A DNA stretch of 25,375 bases from CAZTCJ01 sp964612085 (GTDB lineage Bacteria > Pseudomonadota > Alphaproteobacteria > JAJFIK01): assembly GCA_964612085.1 (NCBI GenBank), contig CAZTCJ010000058.1, positions 1 through 25,375 on the forward strand, read 5' to 3'. This document shows, piece after piece, positions 1 to 7,357 of this stretch; positions within the stretch are counted from its first letter, which is position 1, and each line of letters begins with the position of its first letter. Made by a program: the position numbers and the translations under genes. The notes under the pieces were generated by a model. It worked only from the letters and a program-made list of their open reading frames with translations, did not search any database and was not told the DNA's origin.

Positions 1-59
1 CGCTCGTCTTCCGGAATGCCAATACGGGCAAGCTGATCAACTACTTCCCCCGGGTCCAT
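1..59 (-). CDS. N-terminal fragment of an unidentified protein (cut by window edge)
   Basis: Reading leftward from an ATG at 59-57 gives an open frame of 19 full codons (MDPGEVVDQLARIGIPEDE) running off the window. The frame is closed upstream by a TGA at 98-96 with no other ATG between, so the ATG is the natural start if the gene is real. There is no strong Shine-Dalgarno sequence before it. The visible residues are too few to place in a family. The 245 bases between it and the tRNA hold a palindrome that could be its operator. Confidence 0.4.
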   Translation of the reverse strand, partial: MDPGEVVDQLARIGIPEDE

Positions 60-166
60 TAGGGCGGCGTCCGGCGCGCAGCCGGCCGGACCGGTTCACT
101 CCGGAGAAAGTGTAAACCATGTGACAAGAATGGAACCTATTCTAACACGGGTCCCGGTGACGGGGG

Positions 167-196
167 GATAACCCACAGGCTGTGGCGCACGTTATC
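167..196. repeat. nested palindrome upstream of the leftmost gene
   Basis: Two inverted repeats are nested. The inner one is CCACAG-g-CTGTGG (173-185). The outer arms are GATAAC (167-172) and GTTATC (191-196), with a 5-base offset on the right. It lies in the non-coding stretch between the leftward partial gene and the leftward tRNA, where an operator would sit. It resembles a DnaA box only loosely and does not match TTATNCACA exactly. A few weaker hairpins lie at 232-280 with no T-run. Confidence 0.4.
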
Positions 197-304
197 AAGC
201 GGCGGGGGGCAACGGGCGGTCATAGTGTGACCCGGGTGTAAAGCCCGGTTGCACGTAGCACGCGGAATATACACGCTACGAACTTATTGAAGTTGTCATT
301 GAAA

Positions 305-381
305 TGGCGCACCGGGGAGGATTCGAACCCCCGACCCCCAGATTCGTAGTCTGGTGCTCTATCCAACTGAGCTACCGGTGC
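305..381 (-). tRNA. tRNA-Arg(ACG)
   Basis: The reverse strand folds as a complete 77-nt tRNA. The acceptor stem is GCACCGG / CCGGTGC, the D stem is GCTC/GAGC, and the anticodon stem is CCAGA/TCTGG around loop CTACGAA. That loop gives anticodon ACG, which after deamination to ICG reads CGU/CGC/CGA. The variable loop is 5 nt. The T stem is GGGGG/CCTCC with loop TTCGAAT, the discriminator base is G, and CCA is encoded (307-305). No clear promoter or T-run terminator is visible next to it. Confidence 0.97.
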
Positions 382-563
382 TTCGGACCGCGAACGAGGC
401 TGAAGAGGCCGCCCGTTCGGGAACAGGCCCGCCGTTAAAGCGCAAAGCGTCTCCAAAGGCAAGAGCACACCGTCAAGTGACCGGAACCGGGCGGGGCCCG
501 AGGCGGCCCGCACCCTGCCCCCTTGCGCCGGGACGGACTTTCCGCCTTCTCTTGGCGCCGCGA

Positions 564-579
564 GGTTTCACGGGAAACA
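564..579. other. parS-like ParB binding site, copy 1
   Basis: The 16-mer gGTTTCACGGGAAACa differs from the conserved chromosomal parS palindrome core GTTTCACGTGAAAC at one position. Its reverse complement has the same 14-base core, GTTTCCCGTGAAAC, as the site at 12423-12438. It lies 9 bases before the transporter start codon at 589. ParB binding is inferred from the sequence match; no parA or parB gene is in this window. Confidence 0.6.
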
Positions 580-588
580 GAGGACGCC

Positions 589-2100
589 ATGGCCGCCGGA
601 ACACACCAGCACACGCAGGAGGACGGGGGCGCCAGGCTTTACGGTCCGGTCAAGATTGCCGGTCTGGCCATCGGGGCGGGGCTGCTCCTGATCACCCAGA
701 CCGTCAGCCCCCCTGAGGGCCTGTCGCCCGCAGGCTGGACGGTGCTGGGCGTTGCCGGGCTGATGGCCGTGTGGTGGGCGGTGGAGGCGATCCCCGTGCC
801 GGCGACCGCGCTGGTGCCGCTGGCCGCGCTGCCGCTGCTGGGCGCGCGGGACGTGCCCGAGACGGCGGCGCCTTATGCCAACCCTTTGGTGTTCCTCTTT
901 CTCGGCGGCTTTCTGGTGGCGCGCGGGCTCCAACGCTGGGGCCTGCACAAGCGCATCGCGCTCAGCATCGCCGCCGCCTCCGGCGCCCGGCCCGACACGC
1001 TCATTCTCGGCTTCATGATGGCGACGGCGTTTTTGAGCATGTGGGTGAGCAACACGGCGACGGCGGTGATGATGGTGCCCATCGCCGCCTCGGTGATCGG
1101 CGTCGTCGCCCTGGGGCCGGAGCAAAGCGCCGCGCGGGGCCAGTTCGGCACGGCCATGATGCTGGGCATCGCCTATGCGGCCAGTATCGGCGGGGTCGGC
1201 ACCCTGATCGGCACGCCGCCCAATGCGTTCCTGGCGGCTTACATGGAGCAGACCTACGGGCAGGACGTGTCCTTCGCCCGCTGGGCGCTGATCGCGCTGC
1301 CCGTCGTTGCGGTGCTGCTGCCGGCCGCCTGGCTCCTGCTCACCCGGGTGTTCTATCCGGTCTGCGTCGCGCCCGGACTGCGGACGACGGACGGTTCGGG
1401 CCGCGCGGTCCTGCGCGATGCGCTGGCGGGTCTGGGACCCATGGGCATGGCGGAGCGCCGCGTACTGATGGTCTTCGTGGCCGTGGCGCTGGCCTGGGTC
1501 ACGCGGCCGCTCTTGCAAGGGGTCCCGGGGTTTGGCGGCTTGAGCGATCCGGCCATCGGCATCATCGGCGGTCTGGCGCTGTTCCTGCTGCCCGCCGGGC
1601 GCGGCAACGGCGAGCGGGGCCAGGCGCTCCTCACCTGGAAGGATGCGGAAGGCCTGCCCTGGGGCGTGCTGCTGCTGTTCGGCGGCGGCCTGTCGCTCGC
1701 GGAAGCGATTAAGGAGACCGATCTGGCGGACTGGCTGGGTTCCGGCCTGACGAGCCTGGAGGGCATGCCCTTGCTCCTCTTTATCGTGATCATCGGCGCG
1801 GTGATCAAGCTGTTGACGGAAATGACGAGCAATACAGCGACCACGGCGGCCTTCCTGCCCATCGCCACGGCGATCGCCAGCGCCACGGGCTATGACCCCA
1901 TGATGCTGGCGGTGCCGGTGGCCATGGGCGCGAGCTGCGCCTTCATGCTGCCGGTGGCGACGCCGCCCAACGCGGTGGTCTTTGCCTCCGGTTATGTGAC
2001 GATCCCGGAAATGGTCCGGGCGGGGATCGTCATGAATCTGATCTCGCTTGGTGTGGTGTCGCTGGTGGCCTGGCTTCTGGTGCCGGTGATCTTTGGCTGA
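589..2100 (+). CDS. SLC13/DASS-family anion:sodium symporter
   Basis: A 503-residue multi-pass inner-membrane protein of the divalent anion:Na+ symporter family (relatives CitT, SdcS, VcINDY), which import di- or tricarboxylates, sulfate or similar anions with sodium. The two inverted-repeat signatures are present: Ser-Asn-Thr at 154-156 followed by TPPN at 209-212, and Ser-Asn-Thr at 414-416 followed by TPPN at 458-461. These form the substrate and sodium sites in the family. The ATG at 589 follows AGAGGA at a good distance; a TTG further upstream (523) would add 22 unlikely residues. The substrate cannot be told from the sequence. It is followed after 103 bases by a gene for a small secreted protein, with no clear terminator between. 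Confidence 0.9.
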   Translation: MAAGTHQHTQEDGGARLYGPVKIAGLAIGAGLLLITQTVSPPEGLSPAGWTVLGVAGLMAVWWAVEAIPVPATALVPLAALPLLGARDVPETAAPYANPLVFLFLGGFLVARGLQRWGLHKRIALSIAAASGARPDTLILGFMMATAFLSMWVSNTATAVMMVPIAASVIGVVALGPEQSAARGQFGTAMMLGIAYAASIGGVGTLIGTPPNAFLAAYMEQTYGQDVSFARWALIALPVVAVLLPAAWLLLTRVFYPVCVAPGLRTTDGSGRAVLRDALAGLGPMGMAERRVLMVFVAVALAWVTRPLLQGVPGFGGLSDPAIGIIGGLALFLLPAGRGNGERGQALLTWKDAEGLPWGVLLLFGGGLSLAEAIKETDLADWLGSGLTSLEGMPLLLFIVIIGAVIKLLTEMTSNTATTAAFLPIATAIASATGYDPMMLAVPVAMGASCAFMLPVATPPNAVVFASGYVTIPEMVRAGIVMNLISLGVVSLVAWLLVPVIFG

Positions 2101-2203
2101 AGGCCGGTGCCAGCGGGGCGAAACCGCTTGCAGACTCTGGGATTTTGACCGATCCTCCAGCCAGCGGGCATTGGGCCCGCACGACAACTTGGGGGATTTC
2201 ACC

Positions 2204-2638
2204 ATGCGCAAATTGACAGCGTTCGTTGCCGTGGCGGCCTTGGCCCTGCCGCTTTCGGTTCATGCCAATACGCTCGGCCAGAAAAAGGTCCAGAAGGATC
2301 AGGAAGCGCGGATCGTCAGCGAGATCGATTCCGCCGCCAAGGCCTGCGGCAAGAATGTTGCGTTCTCATTCGATTGGCCGAGTTTCCGCGACGAAGATTA
2401 CGAGGCCAAATACAGCATCCACGGCTACTGCGCCGCGCCGTTCGAGGGCATGCGGTTGGTCTGCAATGACGATCTGGGCAAGGAAGCGGTTCAGACGCGG
2501 ATTTCCAAGGTCGTGTGCAAGCGCGGCGATGAGCGCGCCGCCGAACTGAGCGAGGACGGAACCCTGACCTACACGGTCGACTTCAAGTCCTCGGACAATT
2601 TTACATTCATGAAACAGTTCCTGCTCGATACTCTTTGA
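2204..2638 (+). CDS. small secreted protein of unknown function
   Basis: Encodes 144 residues. It opens with a clear Sec signal peptide (MRK, a hydrophobic run, then a likely cleavage after VHA near residue 21). The mature part is charged and has four cysteines in two well-spaced pairs (AKACGK, GYCAAP, LVCNDD, VVCKRG), compatible with periplasmic disulfides. I do not recognise a family. The ATG at 2204 follows a GGGGGA ribosome-binding site. The reading frame extends upstream to 2093, but that part lacks signal-peptide character and overlaps the end of the transporter gene. A strong terminator follows about 30 bases after the stop. Confidence 0.8.
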   Translation: MRKLTAFVAVAALALPLSVHANTLGQKKVQKDQEARIVSEIDSAAKACGKNVAFSFDWPSFRDEDYEAKYSIHGYCAAPFEGMRLVCNDDLGKEAVQTRISKVVCKRGDERAAELSEDGTLTYTVDFKSSDNFTFMKQFLLDTL

Positions 2639-2667
2639 GCGAACTGTCCGGAACCGATCTGAAGACA

Positions 2668-2700
2668 GCCCCTGCGCTTGACCGGCGCGGGGGCCTTTTT
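2668..2700 (+). terminator. intrinsic terminator
   Basis: A 10-bp stem, GCCCCTGCGC (2668-2677) with GCGCGGGGGC (2685-2694), contains one G-T pair and a 7-base loop, and is followed by C and five Ts. It ends the rightward transporter/secreted-protein unit just before the convergent peptidase gene. Confidence 0.88.
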
Positions 2701-2707
2701 CGTGCGC

Positions 2708-3736
2708 TTAACCGAACGCCCCTCCGTGGGCGGAACGGTAGGAGGTCCATTCGCCCAGATCCTCGGCCTCATAAACACCGCGCGCTACGGCGCGGGCCAT
2801 GCAGTCGGCGGCGATCAGCCCCAGCCGGGACAAGGAGACGGGCCGGGGATCGGGCAGCGGAGCCCTGCCAGTGGCGAGCGCGAAGAGCACATCGCCGTCG
2901 AACGGCGTGTGGATCGGCCGGAGCGCCCGGGCATAGCCGTCCTGGGCCATGATGGCGAGGCGGCGGGCTTCCGCAGGCGTCAGGTCCGCGTTTGTCGCGA
3001 CGACGCCGATGGTGGTGTTCTGGCGCGCGCCCGGCGTGCCGCCTTTGATGTCAGTAGGTACGTCGAGCACCATGTCGCGCGCCGGTTGAGGCGCATGCTG
3101 ACGGCCCAGTTCGCCATTCTGTTCGAAGGCCCAGGCCCAGAACGTGCCAGTCCCCGGAATAACCGGCGAGCCCGCGCTGTTGACGGCGGCGAGCGCGCCG
3201 ATCTGAACGCCGTCGGGCGTGACCGCCGAGGCACTGCCCAGGCCGCCTTTATAGGCACCGGCCCGCGCGCCGAGCCCCGCGCCCGCATTGCCCAGCGCGA
3301 ACGTCTTCGCCGCCGCCGCAGCAGCGTCGCGTCCCAAACGGTTGTAGGGCGGCTCCTCGCCCCAATCCTTGGTGCCGCCATTGGTCAGATCGAAGAGGAT
3401 CGCGGCGGGCACCACCGGCGCCACGAGCGCCGCGCCCGGCATCTGAAAGCCCCGGCCCCGCGCCCCCAGCCAGGAGACCACGCCGGAGGCCGCGTCGAGC
3501 CCGTAGACCGAGCCGCCCGAGAGCACGATCCCGTGAATGGCGTCCACCAGGCAGGCGGGATCGAGCGCATCGGTCTCCCGCGTGCCGGGGCCGCCGCCGC
3601 GCACATCGACGCCCGCATTGGCGGGGCGCTCCGGCAGGATGACGGTGACGCCGGTCCTGGCCGTTTGGTCCTGGGCGTTGCCGACGGTGAGGCCGTCCAC
3701 ATCGGTCAGCAGATTGGCGGGTCCTGGTTTGGTCAT
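2708..3736 (-). CDS. P1/DmpA-family self-processing aminopeptidase
   Basis: A 342-residue member of peptidase family S58 (DmpA, BapA), N-terminal-nucleophile enzymes that remove N-terminal D-, L- or beta-amino acids. Family features: the GGGPGTRETDAL block (residues 47-58), the SGGSVYGLDAASGV block near 73-86, and the self-cleavage region NTTIGVVATNA at 240-250. Family precedent puts autocleavage between Asn240 and Thr241, making Thr241 the new N-terminal nucleophile in place of the Ser of DmpA. There is no signal peptide, so it is probably cytoplasmic. The start is the ATG at 3736, with a modest GAG ribosome-binding site. It is divergent from the gamma-glutamyltransferase gene (103-base spacer) and convergent with the terminated unit on its other side. 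The substrate is unknown. Confidence 0.9.
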   Translation of the reverse strand: MTKPGPANLLTDVDGLTVGNAQDQTARTGVTVILPERPANAGVDVRGGGPGTRETDALDPACLVDAIHGIVLSGGSVYGLDAASGVVSWLGARGRGFQMPGAALVAPVVPAAILFDLTNGGTKDWGEEPPYNRLGRDAAAAAAKTFALGNAGAGLGARAGAYKGGLGSASAVTPDGVQIGALAAVNSAGSPVIPGTGTFWAWAFEQNGELGRQHAPQPARDMVLDVPTDIKGGTPGARQNTTIGVVATNADLTPAEARRLAIMAQDGYARALRPIHTPFDGDVLFALATGRAPLPDPRPVSLSRLGLIAADCMARAVARGVYEAEDLGEWTSYRSAHGGAFG

Positions 3737-3839
3737 AACCGACTCATTGGTGGCAAACGGCGCGCTCTGTGCGACGAGGGATTTGAAGCGGGCGGTTCAC
3801 CCTTTAAGGTGAGGGCAGGTTTGAAAAAGGGAATAGCAC

Positions 3840-5579
3840 ATGATCCGCTTCGCTCGCTGTGTTCGCGCTTTTGTCATTTCGCTTGTGATCGCCGCCGGCT
3901 GGATGGCGGGCGCCCAGGCCCAGCCGCAAGGCAGCGGCGGCGGCATGGTGGTCGCGGCCAACCCCCATGCGGTGGAGGCGGGCGTCGCGGTGCTGGAGCG
4001 CGGCGGCTCGGCCATCGATGCGGCCGTCGCGGTGCAGGTGGTGCTGGGACTGGTGGAGCCCCAATCCTCCGGGATCGGCGGCGGCGCGGTGGCGCTTTAC
4101 TGGGATGCGGACGAGAACCGTCTTTATGCCTATGACGGCCGGGAAGTGGCGCCCGCCTCCGCCACACCCGATCTGTTCATCGGCGAGGACGGCAAGCCTT
4201 TGGGGTTCCGCGAAGCGGTGCTGGGCGGAAAATCCGTAGGCGTGCCGGGTGTCGTGGCCATGCTCGATATGATGCACAAGGCGCACGGCAAGCTCGCCTG
4301 GAAGACCCTGTTCGATTACGGCATTGGCCTGGCCGATGGCGGCTTCGCCGTCAGTCCCCGGCTCCACGGCCTGCTGGCGCGCTTCAAGCCGCTGACATAT
4401 TCCATGCCCGATACGGCGGGTTATCTTTATACGGATGAGGGTGAGCCGCTGGCCGTCGGATTTTCGCTGGTCAATGCGGAGTATGCGGAAACCCTGCGCC
4501 GGATCGCGGCTTATGGCGCGCGCAAGGGCTTCTACGAAGGGCCGGTGGCGGAGGCCATCGTGGCGGCGGTGCAGAACGCGCCGCGCAATCCGACCGAGAT
4601 GACCCTGGAGGATCTGGCCCGTTATCAGCCGAAAGTGCGCGAGGCCCTGTGCGTGCCCTATCGCGGACGTTCCGTCTGCGGCATGCCGCCGCCGAGCGCG
4701 GGCGGCGTCACCGTGGGCCAGGTCCTGAGTTTCCTGGAGCCGTTCAATCTTGCGGCCATGGGCCCCGGCTCGCTCGAGGCCGTTCATCTGATCACGGAAG
4801 CCCAGCGGCTCGCTTATGCCGACCGCTATCAGCATCTGGCCGATACGGACTTCGTGGACGTGCCTTTGCAAGGTCTGCTCGATCCGGACTACCTGCGGTC
4901 GCGGGGGCAACTGATCGATCCGGCCAAGTCCATGGGCATCGCCAAGCCCGGCACGCCGCCGGCGGAAAGCGACCGGACGGACCGCGCGCCGGACGTCTCG
5001 CCCACTTATCCCGGCACCAGCCATTTCAGCATCATCGATGCTGACGGCAATGTGCTCTCCATGACCACCACCATCGAATTCGCTTTCGGCAGCCATCTGA
5101 TGGCAGGCGGTTTCCTCTTGAACAATCAGTTGACGGATTTCTCCTATGAGCCCACCCGCGACGGCAAGCCCATCGCCAATGCGGTGGCGGCGGGCAAGCG
5201 GCCGCTCAGCTCCATGTCGCCAACCATCGTGTTCGACGGCGCGGGCAAGCCGGAAATCGCCATCGGTTCGCCCGGCGGCACGCGCATCCCGCCTTATGTG
5301 ATCAAGACCCTGATCGGCGTCATGGATTGGGGCTTGAGCATGCAAGAGGCCATCGAGGCGCCCCATTACCTGAACCGCAACGGCGCGACCCAGCTTGAGC
5401 AGGGGACGGATGTCGCCGAGCTTCAGGCTGGTCTCGAAGCGCTCGGCCATGAGGTGCGGGTGAGCGGCATCAATAGCGGGCTGCACGGGTTCCGCATCAC
5501 GGCCCAAGGCTTGGACGGCGGCGCCGATCCGCGCCGGGAAGGCGTTGTCGGCGTGCCCGGACAAACGCCCGCGCGCTGA
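3840..5579 (+). CDS. ggt: gamma-glutamyltransferase (glutathione hydrolase), periplasmic
   Basis: A 579-residue precursor of the Ntn-hydrolase that removes the gamma-glutamyl group from glutathione and related compounds. The N-terminus is a Sec signal peptide ending near AQA (about residue 27), placing the enzyme in the periplasm. The large-subunit start is recognisable at residues 36-80 (ANPHA, GGSAIDAAVA, SSGIGGG). The small subunit should begin at Thr393 in GTSHFSIID, the expected autocleavage nucleophile. Further conserved blocks are RPLSSMSPT and GSPGGTRIP. The ATG at 3840 follows AAGGGA. The stop codon lies 3 bases from the stop of the convergent glucokinase gene. The divergent spacer upstream holds an imperfect dyad TCACC-N6-GGTGA at 3797-3812 of unknown meaning. 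Confidence 0.95.
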   Translation: MIRFARCVRAFVISLVIAAGWMAGAQAQPQGSGGGMVVAANPHAVEAGVAVLERGGSAIDAAVAVQVVLGLVEPQSSGIGGGAVALYWDADENRLYAYDGREVAPASATPDLFIGEDGKPLGFREAVLGGKSVGVPGVVAMLDMMHKAHGKLAWKTLFDYGIGLADGGFAVSPRLHGLLARFKPLTYSMPDTAGYLYTDEGEPLAVGFSLVNAEYAETLRRIAAYGARKGFYEGPVAEAIVAAVQNAPRNPTEMTLEDLARYQPKVREALCVPYRGRSVCGMPPPSAGGVTVGQVLSFLEPFNLAAMGPGSLEAVHLITEAQRLAYADRYQHLADTDFVDVPLQGLLDPDYLRSRGQLIDPAKSMGIAKPGTPPAESDRTDRAPDVSPTYPGTSHFSIIDADGNVLSMTTTIEFAFGSHLMAGGFLLNNQLTDFSYEPTRDGKPIANAVAAGKRPLSSMSPTIVFDGAGKPEIAIGSPGGTRIPPYVIKTLIGVMDWGLSMQEAIEAPHYLNRNGATQLEQGTDVAELQAGLEALGHEVRVSGINSGLHGFRITAQGLDGGADPRREGVVGVPGQTPAR

Positions 5580-5582
5580 GTG

Positions 5583-6554
5583 CTAATGCTCCTGCTGCCA
5601 GAGGGCGGCGAGGCCGTGCATGGCCGGTTCGCCGCCGGTGACCAGCGTCACCGGGATCGGCTGCATGTAGCCCCGGAACCGGCCCTTGGCTTCGAAGCCT
5701 TCCCGGAACAGTCCGTGGTCGAACAAAGGGCCCCATTTGGGCAGAATGCCGCCGGTCAGATAAACGCCCCCTTGGGCGCCCAGGATCAGGGTCACATCGC
5801 CCGCCACCGCGCCCAGCCAGCGGGTAAAGCGCGCCACCGCTTCGACCGCCAGCGGCGATGATCCGGCCCGCGCCCATTTGGCGATGTCGGCGGCATTGAC
5901 CCGGTCCACCGTGGGCCGGCCGTCCATGCGCGTCAGTGCCATGTGGAGGGATTCCAGTCCGGGTCCGGACAGCACGTCTTCGGCCGAGATGTGCGGATCC
6001 TCGTGCATCATCTCCAGAAGGATCGAAATTTCCCGCTCGTTGGACGGGGCCAGATCGATATGGCCGCCTTCGCCCGACAGTGGGATATAGCGCCCCCGCC
6101 CGTCCGGGATCAGGCCCGAGACCCCGAGCCCCGTGCCGGGGCCGAGCACCGCGATGGGCCGTCCGTCCTGGGCGGTGCCGCCGCCGACGGCCAGATGATG
6201 GGCCTTGCCCACCGCCAGCACGCCCATGGCCATGGCGGTGAAATCGTTGACCACCAGCGGGTCGGCAACGCCCGTCACCTCGGCCAGTGCCCTGGCATCG
6301 ACGATCCAGGGCGAATTGGTCAGGTCCACACGGCCGTCCTTGACCGGTCCGGCGGCGCACACGGCGATGCCGTCGAGCCGGGAGCGGTCGGGCAGTTCCT
6401 GGCGCAGGAACTTGTCCAGGGCGCTGGGCAGGTCGGGATAGTCGAGGGCGAGCCATTTGGTATGGGCGCTTTTGAAGTCGCCCCCGCCATACAGCACGAA
6501 ACGGGCATGGGTACCGCCGATATCGGCGAGCAGAAGAGTGGCGTCGCGGCTCAT
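5583..6554 (-). CDS. glk: glucokinase
   Basis: A 323-residue cytoplasmic ATP-dependent glucokinase of the bacterial Glk type, which phosphorylates glucose to glucose-6-phosphate. Visible motifs are the phosphate-binding DIGGTHARF at residues 11-19, the LVVNDFTAMA segment with the likely catalytic Asp, GPGTGLGVS for ATP binding, and SGEGGH in the sugar site. The length matches E. coli Glk. The ATG at 6554 has a GGAG ribosome-binding site six bases upstream, whereas the open frame runs to 6758 through the neighbouring gene. It is the last gene of the leftward six-gene run, 20 bases after the methyltransferase stop. In many alphaproteobacteria glk sits with Entner-Doudoroff genes; that is not the case here. 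Confidence 0.95.
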   Translation of the reverse strand: MSRDATLLLADIGGTHARFVLYGGGDFKSAHTKWLALDYPDLPSALDKFLRQELPDRSRLDGIAVCAAGPVKDGRVDLTNSPWIVDARALAEVTGVADPLVVNDFTAMAMGVLAVGKAHHLAVGGGTAQDGRPIAVLGPGTGLGVSGLIPDGRGRYIPLSGEGGHIDLAPSNEREISILLEMMHEDPHISAEDVLSGPGLESLHMALTRMDGRPTVDRVNAADIAKWARAGSSPLAVEAVARFTRWLGAVAGDVTLILGAQGGVYLTGGILPKWGPLFDHGLFREGFEAKGRFRGYMQPIPVTLVTGGEPAMHGLAALWQQEH

Positions 6555-6574
6555 GACGGCTCCGGTGCTTGGTC

Positions 6575-7354
6575 TTAAAGTGATATGGCCTTTCTGATCC
6601 CAATCATGAAGAGGCGGCGGAACGGAAACAAGGTCCGACCGTCGGCGCGGGCCGGATAAGCGGCGGTAAGCCCGCTGCGGTAGGCCTCCAGGAAGCCGTC
6701 GTGCTCGTTTTCGGGAAGGGCGGCGAGGAAGGGCGTCAGCGCCGTGCCCCGCACCCAATTGAGCACCGGGTCAGGGCCGCTCAGCACCTGGCAGTATTCG
6801 GTGGTCCAGATATCGAGCCTTTCCGCGAGCGGGCTCAGCCAGTCAAAATAGGCTTGTGCCGCCGCCACGGGCCGCGCGGGCCTGAGGTTTGCCAGCCATC
6901 GGTCCCAAGGAGCGGTGTGTGCCAGCTCCTGGAGCAGGGTATGGGAGGGGGCCGCAAAATTGTCGGGCATCTGCACTGCGAGCGCCGCGCCGGGCTTGAG
7001 CGTTTCCAGGAGCGCCGGGAACAGGGTCTCGTGATCCGGCAGCCAGTGCAGGGTGGCATTGGAAAATAAAAGATCGGTTTCCGCAGGCGGACGATAACTG
7101 TCCGCATCGGCCTCGATCCAGGCGGCTTTGGGGCCGTCCGCCCGCGCCCGCTCAAGCATCTCCCGGGAGGTATCGACGCCGATCAGATCCGCCTCCGGAA
7201 AGCGCGCCGCCAACAGGTCCGTCGAATTGCCGGGCCCGCAGCCCAGATCGACCGCGAGACGGGCCTGTTCCAAGGGTACCCTGGCCAGCAGATCGGCAGC
7301 GGCACGGCTGCGCTCGTTCCCGAAGCGCATATAGATGTCCGGGTTCCAGGTCAT
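6575..7354 (-). CDS. tam: trans-aconitate 2-methyltransferase
   Basis: A 259-residue S-adenosylmethionine-dependent class I methyltransferase very similar along its length to E. coli Tam, which methyl-esterifies trans-aconitate, a spontaneous isomer of the TCA intermediate cis-aconitate that inhibits aconitase. The SAM site is seen at VDLGCGPGNST (35-45), with IGVDTS as motif II. Tam-specific stretches include WNPDIYMRF at the start, NATLHWLPDHETLFP and LAVQMPDN. The ATG at 7354 lies 3 bases after the histidine kinase stop, with an AAGAAAGG ribosome-binding site inside the kinase's last codons, suggesting coupled translation. Confidence 0.93.
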   Translation of the reverse strand: MTWNPDIYMRFGNERSRAAADLLARVPLEQARLAVDLGCGPGNSTDLLAARFPEADLIGVDTSREMLERARADGPKAAWIEADADSYRPPAETDLLFSNATLHWLPDHETLFPALLETLKPGAALAVQMPDNFAAPSHTLLQELAHTAPWDRWLANLRPARPVAAAQAYFDWLSPLAERLDIWTTEYCQVLSGPDPVLNWVRGTALTPFLAALPENEHDGFLEAYRSGLTAAYPARADGRTLFPFRRLFMIGIRKAISL

Positions 7355-7357
7355 CGC

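Noticed and set aside
167..196. DnaA-box cluster / replication origin
   Set aside because: The GATAACCCACA and GTTATC elements do not match TTATNCACA, and there is no AT-rich unwinding stretch. Only a nearby-origin hypothesis via the parS-like sites remains.
471..476. TTGACG on the reverse strand as a promoter -35 for tRNA-Arg
   Set aside because: No acceptable -10 element lies 16-18 bases downstream of it.
220..513. 97-codon leftward open frame covering the tRNA
   Set aside because: Its middle (VAQLDRAPDYESGG) is simply the translation of the tRNA-Arg gene, a well-known false protein call.
568..2211. 547-codon leftward open frame opposite the transporter
   Set aside because: His/Arg/Gln-rich composition without any domain, and an antisense shadow of the clear SLC13 gene. 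High GC keeps opposite frames open; the same holds for long shadows at 2678-4135, 3804-5564, 7535-8773, 8936-10426 and 24009-25346.
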